DNA from: Endozoicomonas sp. G2_1
GTDB taxonomy: Bacteria > Pseudomonadota > Gammaproteobacteria > Enterobacterales > Alteromonadaceae
Assembly: GCF_017744155.1 (NCBI RefSeq)
Contig: NZ_JAGHQT010000008.1
Span: 62,001-126,000, forward strand
Direction: 5' to 3'
Length of the DNA: 64,000 nt
Shown here: piece after piece, positions 1 through 8,808 of the stretch
Position numbering within the stretch: the first letter of the stretch is position 1
Layout: every line of letters starts with the position of its first letter
The notes under the pieces: generated by a model
Told to the model about the DNA's origin: nothing
What the model saw: the letters and a program-made list of their open reading frames with translations, nothing else
Database searches by the model: none
Translations under genes and position numbers: made by a program

Positions 1-1035
1 GGCGACATCACCGAGTTGATCATTGGCGTTTGGTCCTAAATCAACGGTGATCATATCCATTGAAACTCGGCCCACTAATGGCACTCGGCGGCCATTTAAC
101 AACACTGGCGTGCCGTTGCCCGCGTGACGTGGATAACCGTCGCCATAACCGATGGCAATTACACCAATATGGGTATCTTGTTGCGCCTGCCACGCCGCGC
201 CATAACCAACGGTTTCCCCCGCTTTCACCTGACGGATGGCAATCACACTGGCTTTTAAGGTCATCACAGGTTTAATAGCTAATTCGGTGGCATTTTGCTT
301 GAGCATAGGTGACACACCGTAAAGCATTAAGCCCGGCCTTAACCATTGATAATGACTGTTAGGCCACGCGCAAATACCTGCCGAGTTTGCCATGCTGCGC
401 TCTTCAGCAAGGCCAGCGGTCAGCTGATCAAATTGAGCAATTTGCTCGCCGCTAAATTGGTTGTCGGTATCATCGGCACAGCCCATATGGCTCATCAAGA
501 CAATCGGTTTTTGCACGTTTGGCTGCGCGCTCAAGGTTTGATAAAAATGCTGAAATTGCTCGGGTGCGATACCCAAGCGATGCATACCGGTATCAATTTT
601 GAGCCATACCTTTAATGGCTCATCGAGCTTGGCCTGACAAATCGCATCGAGCTGAGCTTGGTTGTGTACTATGGTTTGTAGGTTGTTAACCGCGAGAATA
701 TTAATTTCTTCAGGGGCAAAAAAGCCTTCGAGCAAAACAATCGGTTTAGTGACACCTTCAGCGCGCAAACTAAGTGCCTCATCAATACGAGCAACGCCAA
801 AGGCATCCGCCTGTGGCAGTGCTTTAGCTATGGTTGCCATACCATGGCCGTAACCATTGGCCTTGAGTACCGCCAACACTTTTGAATGTGGCGCGAGTTT
901 TTTTATGGTGGCAAAGTTGCTATTGAGTGCATCTCGGTCGATAACCGCAGTCGCAGTTGTGACTTTAGTCTCACACTCAGGCTCAGCAGATAAACTCGTT
1001 GCATTATCTGACTTGACGATAGCAGTCACGGTCAT
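1..1035 (-). CDS. alr: Alanine racemase (3' end beyond window)
   Basis: PLP enzyme that interconverts L- and D-alanine for peptidoglycan synthesis, cytoplasmic. The reading frame is open from the ATG at 1035 to the window edge: 345 codons of a family that is usually about 360-370 residues, so only the C-terminal end is missing. The PLP-binding lysine lies in VLKANGYGHG (about residue 58). The second catalytic region is GYGAAWQ, with the conserved tyrosine, and MSHMGCADD is also family-typical. The N-terminus is some 24 residues longer than in E. coli Alr, and I see no better internal start. The gene starts 3 nt after the dnaB stop, which suggests co-transcription; dnaB-alr adjacency is common in gammaproteobacteria. 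Confidence 0.95.
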   Translation of the reverse strand, partial: MTVTAIVKSDNATSLSAEPECETKVTTATAVIDRDALNSNFATIKKLAPHSKVLAVLKANGYGHGMATIAKALPQADAFGVARIDEALSLRAEGVTKPIVLLEGFFAPEEINILAVNNLQTIVHNQAQLDAICQAKLDEPLKVWLKIDTGMHRLGIAPEQFQHFYQTLSAQPNVQKPIVLMSHMGCADDTDNQFSGEQIAQFDQLTAGLAEERSMANSAGICAWPNSHYQWLRPGLMLYGVSPMLKQNATELAIKPVMTLKASVIAIRQVKAGETVGYGAAWQAQQDTHIGVIAIGYGDGYPRHAGNGTPVLLNGRRVPLVGRVSMDMITVDLGPNANDQLGDVA

Positions 1036-1038
1036 GGC

Positions 1039-2451
1039 TTAATCTTCTTCCAAGACATGCGGACCTGCGTAGTTATCAAAGCGCGAGAATTGACCTTGGA
1101 ACGTCAACGGCACTCGACCAATAGGGCCGTTACGCTGTTTACCAATAATGATTTCAGCCATGCCTTTAAATTCAGAATTATCGTGATAAACCTCATCGCG
1201 ATAAATAAACATAATCAAATCAGCATCTTGCTCAATCGAGCCCGATTCCCTCAAGTCTGAGTTTACTGGGCGTTTGTCAGCGCGTTGCTCCAAGCTACGG
1301 TTAAGCTGAGAAAGGGCAACCACCGGCACTTCTAACTCTTTCGCCAAAGCTTTTAACGAGCGGGAAATTTCTGCAATTTCCAAGGTTCGGTTATCGGCAA
1401 ATTGCGGCGCCCGCATCAATTGCAAGTAATCGACCATAATCAAACTTAAGCCGCCGTGATCACGGGCAATACGACGAGCGCGCGAGCGCACTTCCGTTGG
1501 CGTTAAGCCAGCGGCATCGTCGATAAACATTTTGCCCTTTTCAATCAACAAGCCCATGGTTGACGAAAGTCTTGCCCAATCTTCGTCGCCTAGTTGTCCG
1601 GTACGAATTTTAGTTTGGTCAATGCGGCCTAATGACGCCAACATCCTCATCATAATCTGCTCTGAAGGCATCTCAAGACTGAAAATAAGCGCAGGCTTAT
1701 CTGCGGTCATGGCCGCGTTTTCAGCGAGGTTCATGGCGAAGGTGGTTTTACCCATTGAAGGACGTGCCGCGACAATAATTAAGTCGGACGGCTGCAAGCC
1801 CGCGGTCATTTTGTCGAGATCGGCAAAACCAGTGGAAACACCTGTAACACCATCGTGTGGCTGCTGATAGAGCTTTTCGATGCGATCTACGGTTTTTTCC
1901 AACACAGAGTGGATATTTTCCGGCCCTTCCGATTTATTAGCACGGGCTTCAGCAATTTGGAAAACCTTAGTTTCGGCAAAATCGAGTAGGTCAGCACTGG
2001 TGCGGCCTTGGGCGTCAAAGCCGGCTTCGGCAATTTCATTAGCAACGCTGATCATTTCACGCGTTACTGCACGTTCTCGCACGATACCCGCATAAGCTAC
2101 GATGTTCGCCGCACTTGGCGTGTTTTTCATCATTTCAGCGAGGTAAACAAAACCACCGGCGGCGTCCAATTGCTGGTCGTTTTCCAAGGCTTCGGACAAA
2201 GTGATTAAATCAACGGGATCGCCAAGCTCAATTAACGCGCCAATGGTTTCAAAAATAATCCGATGTGAGCGACTGTAAAAGTCTTGAGCAACCACCGCTT
2301 CGGCCACTCGGTCCCACGCTTCGTTGTCGAGCAACAAACCACCGAGTACCGACTGTTCGGCTTCTAATGAGTGCGGCGGTACCCGCAACTGTTCAACTTG
2401 TTGGTCGTGTTTTTTTTGCTGATTTTGATTAGCTGGCTTGCGATCTGCCAT
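1039..2451 (-). CDS. dnaB: Replicative DNA helicase DnaB
   Basis: Hexameric 5'-3' helicase that unwinds DNA at the replication fork and binds primase and the clamp loader. At 470 residues it has the normal family length. The N-terminal domain begins around PPHSLEAEQSVLGGLL. The RecA-like ATPase domain carries Walker A ARPSMGKTT (about residue 230), Walker B IMVDYLQLM, and the DLRESGSIEQDAD segment with the conserved arginine and sensor region. No intein is present in the P-loop, a common intein site in this family. The first 20 residues are low-complexity and Gln/Lys-rich. It is the first gene of a probable dnaB-alr unit. Confidence 0.98.
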   Translation of the reverse strand: MADRKPANQNQQKKHDQQVEQLRVPPHSLEAEQSVLGGLLLDNEAWDRVAEAVVAQDFYSRSHRIIFETIGALIELGDPVDLITLSEALENDQQLDAAGGFVYLAEMMKNTPSAANIVAYAGIVRERAVTREMISVANEIAEAGFDAQGRTSADLLDFAETKVFQIAEARANKSEGPENIHSVLEKTVDRIEKLYQQPHDGVTGVSTGFADLDKMTAGLQPSDLIIVAARPSMGKTTFAMNLAENAAMTADKPALIFSLEMPSEQIMMRMLASLGRIDQTKIRTGQLGDEDWARLSSTMGLLIEKGKMFIDDAAGLTPTEVRSRARRIARDHGGLSLIMVDYLQLMRAPQFADNRTLEIAEISRSLKALAKELEVPVVALSQLNRSLEQRADKRPVNSDLRESGSIEQDADLIMFIYRDEVYHDNSEFKGMAEIIIGKQRNGPIGRVPLTFQGQFSRFDNYAGPHVLEED

Positions 2452-2585
2452 GAAACTACTCGTGCTGATGTTTACGAAAATTAACAGCTGCTAACAATAG
2501 CAAAAATAGGATGGAATTAATATTTTAATAAATAAATCAGCCTGACAATTCTCTTACTTCGCCAGTAACTTTGTCTGGGCAAATA

Positions 2586-2616
2586 AAAATGCCAACCCAG
2601 CTAAGGTTGGCATTTT
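2586..2616 (-). terminator. Rho-independent terminator after the DUF4097 gene
   Basis: A 12-bp perfect stem (2586-2597 with 2605-2616, GC core GCCAACC/GGTTGGC) encloses a 7-nt loop. On the minus strand it is followed by a TTTTTATTT tail, so it ends the ECF sigma operon and separates it from dnaB. Confidence 0.85.
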
Positions 2617-2658
2617 CAGTTTTAGTAGTCGCTAAACGAGATTGTTAGCTTAGCTAGA

Positions 2659-3615
2659 TTATTGCTCCGAGACTCGAATGCGCCCGCTCACGGTATTGCC
2701 TTTAACCGAAGCGCTGCCATTGCCCGTGGTAAAGCGCAATTTTGATTGCGGGCCATATTTGGCTTTTTCAGCTTTGTCACTGGTTAGCTTATTGACTAAA
2801 TCGCCACCGGCGCTAGCGTGAAAACTAAAGCTCGCTGACACTTTGTCAGTAAATACTAAATCGAAATCACCACTAACACTTGAATAGCGAATCTGGCCAT
2901 TGTCGAGCAATGCTAATTGGCTATCAATATCACCGCTCACGGTCGTGATCGACAAGTCTTCCACCTGCGATAATCTCAATTCAATATCGCCCGATACCGC
3001 TTCTGCTGATACTTCAGTTGCTTGTGATTCAATATCGATATCACCGCTGACCGCCTTTACCCGTAAGCGCCCATTTGAACCTGAATCTCGAATCACACCG
3101 CTTACGGTATTCAGGTCAATTTTCCCTGTTAAATTAGTACTGCGCACATCGCCACTCACAGTATTGAGTTCAACATCACTAGCGAGGTTTTCCGCAGTTA
3201 TTGTGCCGCTAACTGAGCGAATTTCAACGGCTTCGGTAAAACCTTCTACTTCAAAGTCGGATGAAACACCGTTGGCATCAATACGAACACTTGCTGGCGC
3301 ATACACTGTTAAGTCGGAACCGGTGTTTTTATTACCGTACCAGTTACCTTGATTCGGTACCTTAACTTTGAGGTTAACCACTGAGCCACTTTGCTCAAAA
3401 ATCAGTTTTTTAACTTTGTCGTCGAGCTCGCCGGTCACCTTTATTTCATCTTTATCCCACGCGACAATTTTGACCTCGCCACGGCGATTATCAATGTTGA
3501 GTCGGCTGACATTATCAGCGCTAAGCGTGCGGTCAACGCGCTCACCTGCCAATGCCGGGTTAAATAATAAAGGCGGCAAAAGAGCTAATAAGCTTAGAGA
3601 AAGTGTTTTGTTCAT
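2659..3615 (-). CDS. Secreted DUF4097-family beta-strand repeat protein
   Basis: Exported protein of unknown function in the DUF4097 (putative adhesin, beta-helix-like) family. The chosen start gives MNKTLSLSLLALL..., a classic signal peptide ending near ALA-GE, and is preceded by AAGG at good spacing. An in-frame ATG 27 nt further upstream (3642) has no ribosome site. The mature part repeats a 'VSGDI / VSGTI / VSGVI' motif about every 18-22 residues (at least seven times), as expected for a parallel beta-solenoid. It is the third gene of an operon behind an ECF sigma factor and an anti-sigma-like membrane protein. DUF4097 proteins often sit beside ECF or sensor genes, so a role in envelope stress or surface structure is an inference. 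Confidence 0.85.
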   Translation of the reverse strand: MNKTLSLSLLALLPPLLFNPALAGERVDRTLSADNVSRLNIDNRRGEVKIVAWDKDEIKVTGELDDKVKKLIFEQSGSVVNLKVKVPNQGNWYGNKNTGSDLTVYAPASVRIDANGVSSDFEVEGFTEAVEIRSVSGTITAENLASDVELNTVSGDVRSTNLTGKIDLNTVSGVIRDSGSNGRLRVKAVSGDIDIESQATEVSAEAVSGDIELRLSQVEDLSITTVSGDIDSQLALLDNGQIRYSSVSGDFDLVFTDKVSASFSFHASAGGDLVNKLTSDKAEKAKYGPQSKLRFTTGNGSASVKGNTVSGRIRVSEQ

Positions 3616-3707
3616 CGCGGTTGCCTTAATCTGTTTCATCATAATTTTTCATTCAATATCGTATAAATTCGTTCGCACTGTACGCTTGCGTTTATATGCT
3701 TTGCCGC

Positions 3708-4310
3708 TTATATCGTTTGCCATGAAGGCGTGTACAGCTGTTCTAACAGGGCTAACTCTTGTGCTTGAGTCCAGCGCAACAAATTAATCAATTCAAGATT
3801 ATCTGGGTCATCGTTAAGCGCTTTAACAATAGTCGCTCTTGCACTGGCCAGCTGATTTAACTGCTCTTGCATATCTGGCGGTAGCTCTGACAGCTTCGGC
3901 GTACCAAAACTCACCAACATCGCTCGTTTTTGCGCGGCAAAGTCTTGTTCAAGCACTTGCACCACAGGCTGCACCTTACTTCCAAACGAATGGTTGCCAA
4001 ACGGGCTGTTGGGTAACAATACCGTTAACAATATCGCGGCGACAAAAAACGATGCTGCCATCGGTATAACCGTTCGCATTGACCATCGACTCTGCTCTAT
4101 TACTACCGTATTCGTCGCACCTGAGCTGTGCTGACCACTAGGCTGACCACTAGCGCTTCGGTTAGTGTGGTTATCAGCCAGCGTTTGTTGGGCAATCGCC
4201 CTTTCAATGCCAGGCCACAAATCACGATTAGGGGTCATTTCGTAATTCAGCTTAGCCAAGTGCTCATTGAGTACTTGTTCTGTTACTTTATTTGAATCTT
4301 GCTTACTCAT
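3708..4310 (-). CDS. Anti-sigma-factor-like single-pass membrane protein
   Basis: 200-residue protein that overlaps the upstream ECF sigma gene by 8 nt, so translation is probably coupled. It has an N-terminal cytoplasmic segment of about 75 residues, one transmembrane helix (about 80-101, VIPMAASFFVAAILLTVLL), and a periplasmic C-terminal region rich in Leu, Glu and Gln. This topology and position match an anti-sigma factor that holds the sigma at the membrane. I do not see the HxxxCxxC zinc motif of the ZAS class, so it would be a non-zinc type. Function is inferred from position. Confidence 0.7.
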   Translation of the reverse strand: MSKQDSNKVTEQVLNEHLAKLNYEMTPNRDLWPGIERAIAQQTLADNHTNRSASGQPSGQHSSGATNTVVIEQSRWSMRTVIPMAASFFVAAILLTVLLPNSPFGNHSFGSKVQPVVQVLEQDFAAQKRAMLVSFGTPKLSELPPDMQEQLNQLASARATIVKALNDDPDNLELINLLRWTQAQELALLEQLYTPSWQTI

Positions 4311-4878
4311 CGCTAATCGACTCTCTTAATAAATTTCTTGCTCTGTGATACTGGGCTTTGCTGGTACCAACCGCCATTTTTAACATGCCGGCAATCTCTT
4401 CGTGGCGATAGCCTTCTACGGCAAATAAAACAAACACTAAACGCGCTTTTTCCGGCAGTTTCATAATGTGTTTGTCGAGCTCCGGCAAATCAGGCATTTC
4501 GCTACTCGGCTCAATAGATTCACTATTTTGACTTTCAATACTAAAAACCCGCTGAAGCCAATTTTTATTCTTGCGCAAATGGCCTAATACGACATTAGTG
4601 GCAACACTGTGCAGCCAAGTGCTAAATTTGCTATCGCCGCGAAAGTTACCTATTTTCTGCCAGAGCTGGACAAAAACCTCCTGACAAACATCTTCCGCTG
4701 ATTCAACATTCGCCAGTATTCTGAAACACAAGGCGTAAACACGCTTGTGATGCAGCTGGTAAAGCTGATAAAAAGCCTCTTGGTCGCCTTGTTGTGCCCG
4801 ACTTACCAGCTGTTTTTCGCTGGCCTCGTTAAAAACACTTTTGGCGTCAACTATGGTTGAGCTATTCACGTCATCCAT
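4303..4878 (-). CDS. ECF-type RNA polymerase sigma factor (RpoE-like)
   Basis: 191-residue sigma-70 family factor of the extracytoplasmic function type. Region 2 spans about 30-95 (EAFYQLYQLHHKRVYALCFR ... SAEDVCQEVFVQLWQ ... FSTWLHSVATN). Region 4 spans about 130-185 (LPEKARLVFVLFAVEGYRHEEIAGML, then the recognition helix GTSKAQYHRARNLLRE). No regions 1.1 or 3 are present, as expected for the class. It heads a three-gene operon with an anti-sigma-like membrane protein and a DUF4097 secreted protein. The start ATG at 4878 lies in a run with little else coding. The regulon is unknown; self-regulation is usual for the family. Confidence 0.93.
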   Translation of the reverse strand: MDDVNSSTIVDAKSVFNEASEKQLVSRAQQGDQEAFYQLYQLHHKRVYALCFRILANVESAEDVCQEVFVQLWQKIGNFRGDSKFSTWLHSVATNVVLGHLRKNKNWLQRVFSIESQNSESIEPSSEMPDLPELDKHIMKLPEKARLVFVLFAVEGYRHEEIAGMLKMAVGTSKAQYHRARNLLRESISDE

Positions 4879-5067
4879 CTTGTTAATTGTTATTGTTTTA
4901 CTTTATTGGTGATTTGCTTAGTTAGATACGATAACAGGGAAAAGGGTTTAAAGGAGTAAAAGATTTTTATTAACTTTTTATCACCGCTGAATTTAGACGA
5001 CAAATACCAAGGTTAAACTTAGCCAAATAAGTAAAAAGAGTGCCGTAAACAAATTTCAGGTACAAAA

Positions 5068-5087
5068 AAAGCGCCCTTAGGCGCTTT
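5068..5087 (-). terminator. Rho-independent terminator of rpmE
   Basis: Stem AAAGCGCC/GGCGCTTT with a 4-nt loop, followed on the minus strand by a run of seven T. It lies 25 nt past the rpmE stop. Confidence 0.85.
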
Positions 5088-5112
5088 CTTATCAAAACAA
5101 GTTATCAAAAAC

Positions 5113-5325
5113 TTATTTTTTGCCAAGCATACCGAAACGCTTGTTGAATTTGTCAACACGACCACCAGTTTCAGCAGCTTTTTGCTTACCAGTGTAGAAT
5201 GGGTGACATTCTGAACATACGTCTAAGTGTAAGTCTTTTGCTACAGTTGAACGTGTGTTGATAACGTTGCCACAAGAACAAGTTGCTTTGATGTCAACGT
5301 AATTAGGGTGAATACCGTCTTTCAT
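5113..5325 (-). CDS. rpmE: 50S ribosomal protein L31 (zinc form)
   Basis: 70 residues, the usual length of L31, a large-subunit protein at the intersubunit bridge. It has the zinc-binding cysteine set of the C+ type (CSCG near residue 16 and [10 protein letters not shown] near residue 37), so this is the zinc-containing RpmE and not the zinc-free YkgM paralogue. The start is preceded by a GAGG-like site (AACTGAGGTTATCCCATG on the minus strand). The gene is monocistronic with its own terminator and lies head-to-head with priA, as in many gammaproteobacteria. Confidence 0.97.
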   Translation of the reverse strand: MKDGIHPNYVDIKATCSCGNVINTRSTVAKDLHLDVCSECHPFYTGKQKAAETGGRVDKFNKRFGMLGKK

Positions 5326-5594
5326 GGGATAACCTCAGTTAAGGCCGCATCGCCACTTAGTCAGCTACTTTTGCTGCTAAGCACCATACGAGTTAAAAAT
5401 ATTGGACGCGAATTCTACTGGAACACCAAGTCGATCACAAGTACAACTGGTGAAAAATTAGCATTTTTTGCAAATAATCGGCAAAAACTCAGCCAAAGCG
5501 CTAAATCATTAGTTTTACCGCGATTTTATAGTTGGCAAAGGCGACTGATTCAGGCCAAAATATCGCTATTCATCTAGAGGACTTAACGCTTATC

Positions 5595-7835
5595 GTGCCC
5601 GCATCCGAACAATATTTACAAGTTGCTATTCCCGTTCCAATGCGGCAAAGCTTCACTTACTTGCTACCGGCGACACTAGCAGGCAACCCGATACAAATTG
5701 GTGAGCGCGTTATAGTTCCGTTTGGGCCAAGACAGCTGATAGGCATAGTGTTATCGGTGTCAGATACGCTAACAAACAGCGACATTGATGCTGCTAAGCT
5801 CAAAGCCATTATTGGCCGAGTTAGTGATAACTATCGGTTAAATGACAAGTTGCTAACACTGCTAAAACAAGCGGCGAGTTATTATCATCATCCGATTGGT
5901 GATGTTATCCAGCAATCGTTACCCGTTTTACTACGCAAAATTGAGCAACCTAACTTAGCGCCTGAACTTGTTTACCATTGCCAACAAGAGCTACCGCCGG
6001 AAGCTCTAACCAAGTTAGAGAAAAAAGCGCCCAAGCAAGCCCAGCTCTACCAACTATTAAGCCAACATCCAAAATTGTCTTGGCCTGAACTTAGAACCCT
6101 CGCGTATAGCAAGGCACAGCTTAACGCATTAATTGATAAAGACATTGTTGCTCAAGCACCCAGAGAGCTAAAGCCCTACCAGTACTGTGCTGATGATATT
6201 AATTGCGATAACAAACACACTTTGTCAGCCGAGCAAGCGGTGATTGTCGCTGGGCTCAAACAGCGCTTAAATCAATTCAGTTGTCATTTAGTTGAAGGTG
6301 TCACTGGTAGTGGCAAAACCGAGGTTTACCTACAAACCATCGAAGCCGTTTTGGCTAATGACAAGCAAGTGTTAATTTTAGTGCCTGAAATTGGCCTAAC
6401 ACCACAAACGCTTAGCCGTTTCGAACAGCGCTTTAGCGTACCGATTTACTTGCACCACTCGGCACTCAATGACACCGAGCGCTTAACGACCTGGCTTGCC
6501 GCTCACAATGACCAAGCAGCAATTGTTTTAGGCACCCGCTCTGCGGTATTTAGCCCACTCAATAAACTTGGCTTGATCATCATTGATGAAGAGCATGATG
6601 GCTCGTTTAAACAACAAGACAGTTTCCGTTACCACGCCCGTGATATTGCGATTTTGCGTGCAAAACAATTAAATATTCCAATTGTCTTAGGCAGTGCAAC
6701 ACCCAGCCTTGAAAGCTTGCAAAACGGGCTTTCTGGCAAATACATTCACCACCAATTACTCAGCCGTGCCGGCGTTAGCCAGCAAGCTAAACTCGCTTTA
6801 CTCAATGTTGCCGAGCAGCAAATGGATAATGGTTTGTCGGGTAGTTTAATCGCAGCGATGAAACAAACACTGGCGAAAAATGAGCAGGTCTTAGTCTTTT
6901 TGAATCGCCGTGGTTATGCGCCAGCGCTAAGTTGTAATGAGTGTCATTGGCGAGCTGACTGTTTGCGCTGTAACAAACCCTACACCTTGCATTTTGGCGC
7001 TCAACAACTGATTTGTCATCACTGTGGCGACCAACAATATCTACCTAGACAGTGTCCGAGCTGCGGCAGTATTCGCTTGTCAGGCTTGGGGTTGGGGACT
7101 GAACAGTTAGAATTAAAACTCGCTGAATTATTTCCAGAGCACAGCGTGGTGCGAATAGATCGAGACAGCACCAAACGCAAGGGCGAGTTAGCAAAACGGT
7201 TGCAAGCAATTAACGATAAAGAACATCATATTTTGCTCGGTACGCAAATGTTAGCCAAAGGCCATCATTTCCCTAACGTTACCCTAGTGGCAATTTTAGA
7301 GGTTGATTCTGCCTTGTTCAGTTTTGATTTTCGCGCGCCCGAGCACATGGCACAGTTGCTGATTCAAGTTGCGGGGCGCTCAGGCAGAGCCAGTAAACCG
7401 GGGCAAGTACTGATTCAGAGCCAATACCCCGAACACCCACTTTTACAAGACTTGGTTAACAATGGTTATCAGCACTTTGCTCGTTACGCCTTAACTGAGC
7501 GCCAACAAGCCCAGTTACCGCCCCATAGTTTTCAAGCGCTGATCAGAGCCGATGCTAACTATCCGTCTTATCCAGAAAAATTTTTAACTGATGTTGCCAA
7601 CCAGTTCAGACAGCAAACAGCGATTCAAGCGGTTGATTGTTGGCTTGCTGGCCCCATGCCAGCAGCCATGGAGAAAAAAGCGGGTAAATACCGTTATCAC
7701 TTGTTAGTGCAAGCAAAGTCGCGAAAACTGCGCCACCGTGCAATCACAGAATTGTTGGCAATCGCACCATCGAGCGAATCGCACAATAAAGTGCGCTGGT
7801 CTGTTGATATCGATCCGTTAGAGCTGACTTGGTAA
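5595..7835 (+). CDS. priA: Primosomal protein N' (replication restart helicase PriA)
   Basis: Superfamily 2 3'-5' helicase that recognises stalled forks and reloads DnaB. The N-terminal DNA-binding domain begins at QVAIPVPMRQSFTYLLP. Walker A GVTGSGKTEVYL is at about residue 235 and the DEEH box IIDEEHDGSFKQQ at about 330. A zinc-binding cysteine cluster (CNECHWRADCLRCN ... CHHC ... CPSCGS) lies at about 450-500, followed by the second helicase lobe (GTQMLAKGHHFPNV, QVAGRSGR). I chose the GTG at 5595 because it puts the conserved N-terminus within 10 residues, as in E. coli. An in-frame TTG at 5532 would add 21 residues. AGAGGA upstream is rather far (about 14 nt), so the start is uncertain. 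Confidence 0.95.
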   Translation: MPASEQYLQVAIPVPMRQSFTYLLPATLAGNPIQIGERVIVPFGPRQLIGIVLSVSDTLTNSDIDAAKLKAIIGRVSDNYRLNDKLLTLLKQAASYYHHPIGDVIQQSLPVLLRKIEQPNLAPELVYHCQQELPPEALTKLEKKAPKQAQLYQLLSQHPKLSWPELRTLAYSKAQLNALIDKDIVAQAPRELKPYQYCADDINCDNKHTLSAEQAVIVAGLKQRLNQFSCHLVEGVTGSGKTEVYLQTIEAVLANDKQVLILVPEIGLTPQTLSRFEQRFSVPIYLHHSALNDTERLTTWLAAHNDQAAIVLGTRSAVFSPLNKLGLIIIDEEHDGSFKQQDSFRYHARDIAILRAKQLNIPIVLGSATPSLESLQNGLSGKYIHHQLLSRAGVSQQAKLALLNVAEQQMDNGLSGSLIAAMKQTLAKNEQVLVFLNRRGYAPALSCNECHWRADCLRCNKPYTLHFGAQQLICHHCGDQQYLPRQCPSCGSIRLSGLGLGTEQLELKLAELFPEHSVVRIDRDSTKRKGELAKRLQAINDKEHHILLGTQMLAKGHHFPNVTLVAILEVDSALFSFDFRAPEHMAQLLIQVAGRSGRASKPGQVLIQSQYPEHPLLQDLVNNGYQHFARYALTERQQAQLPPHSFQALIRADANYPSYPEKFLTDVANQFRQQTAIQAVDCWLAGPMPAAMEKKAGKYRYHLLVQAKSRKLRHRAITELLAIAPSSESHNKVRWSVDIDPLELTW

Positions 7836-7888
7836 CACGCATTTTTGGTAATAACTGTTTGTACAAGGCAGCCCTTATCAATAAAGAT

Positions 7889-8797
7889 CTAGGACTGTTG
7901 ACCTTTTAATTTGGCGGCGTTTTCTTGTTGCCATGCCCAAGTGGGTGATTTAACCAATAACTTGAATCGATAACTCCAACTCGGTGCATGCCATAATCGA
8001 CTGCCGAGTTTAACAAAGCCTTCAAAAAACACTTTAATTGGATTAACACTGTTTATTCGAGGGTAAACACCATAACTGACTTTTTCTTTCTCCTCGGCAA
8101 AAGTACCAAACATCTTGTCCCAAATAATAAAGACACCCGCGTAGTTTTTGTCGAGATACTGTCTATTGGTCGCGTGATGCACACGATGGTGAGACGGCGT
8201 ATTCATCACTGCTTCAATAAATTTTGGCAACTTGCCGACGCGCTCAGTGTGGAGCAAGGTTTGATAAATTTGTACCAAGGCTTCAGCCAAGAACACAACA
8301 AATGGGTGAAAGCCCATCATAACTAACGGTAGATGGAAGAAAAGTGGGAAGAAACCATCCAGCGGGCCAAAGCGATAGGCCACCGATAAATTAAAATACG
8401 GTGAACTGTGATGAACCGTATGCGTGGCCCAGCCTATGCCAGTCATGTGCATAAAACGGTGTTCCCAGTAGTAAACTAAGTCAGCCAAAACAATACAACA
8501 AGCGACTGTCCACCAAGTAATCGGCATGTGCCCTAGGGTAAAATGTTCATAAACATAGAAAAAAACACCTAGGTAGAACAAGGCACCGATAATAATATTA
8601 ATACCGCCAAAAGCTGCCAAAGTCACAAAGTTAGTAATACTGTCACCAACCAAGTTCCAGGTAAGCTGCTTTTTAATCGCAATAACCAATAGTTCTAAAG
8701 CAAACAGAGTCATGGCTAAAACAAAAAACCAATCGCCAATAAAAAGTTCCCAACCATAGATTTCCATCTCGTTAATTTGGGCAAATAAAGTATCCAT
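7889..8797 (-). CDS. Sterol desaturase / fatty acid hydroxylase family membrane protein
   Basis: 302-residue integral membrane di-iron enzyme of the fatty acid hydroxylase superfamily. The histidine ligand boxes are visible in order: HRFMH (about 132), HTVHHSS (about 145) and HRVHHATN (about 204), among four or so hydrophobic helices. Members hydroxylate or desaturate lipids; the substrate cannot be told from sequence. It follows an anchored GyrI-like protein (12 nt gap) and a TetR regulator on the same strand, so it may belong to a TetR-controlled lipid-modifying unit. TetR control is inferred from position and a shared motif. Confidence 0.9.
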   Translation of the reverse strand: MDTLFAQINEMEIYGWELFIGDWFFVLAMTLFALELLVIAIKKQLTWNLVGDSITNFVTLAAFGGINIIIGALFYLGVFFYVYEHFTLGHMPITWWTVACCIVLADLVYYWEHRFMHMTGIGWATHTVHHSSPYFNLSVAYRFGPLDGFFPLFFHLPLVMMGFHPFVVFLAEALVQIYQTLLHTERVGKLPKFIEAVMNTPSHHRVHHATNRQYLDKNYAGVFIIWDKMFGTFAEEKEKVSYGVYPRINSVNPIKVFFEGFVKLGSRLWHAPSWSYRFKLLVKSPTWAWQQENAAKLKGQQS

Positions 8798-8808
8798 TGG
8801 TTGCTCCT

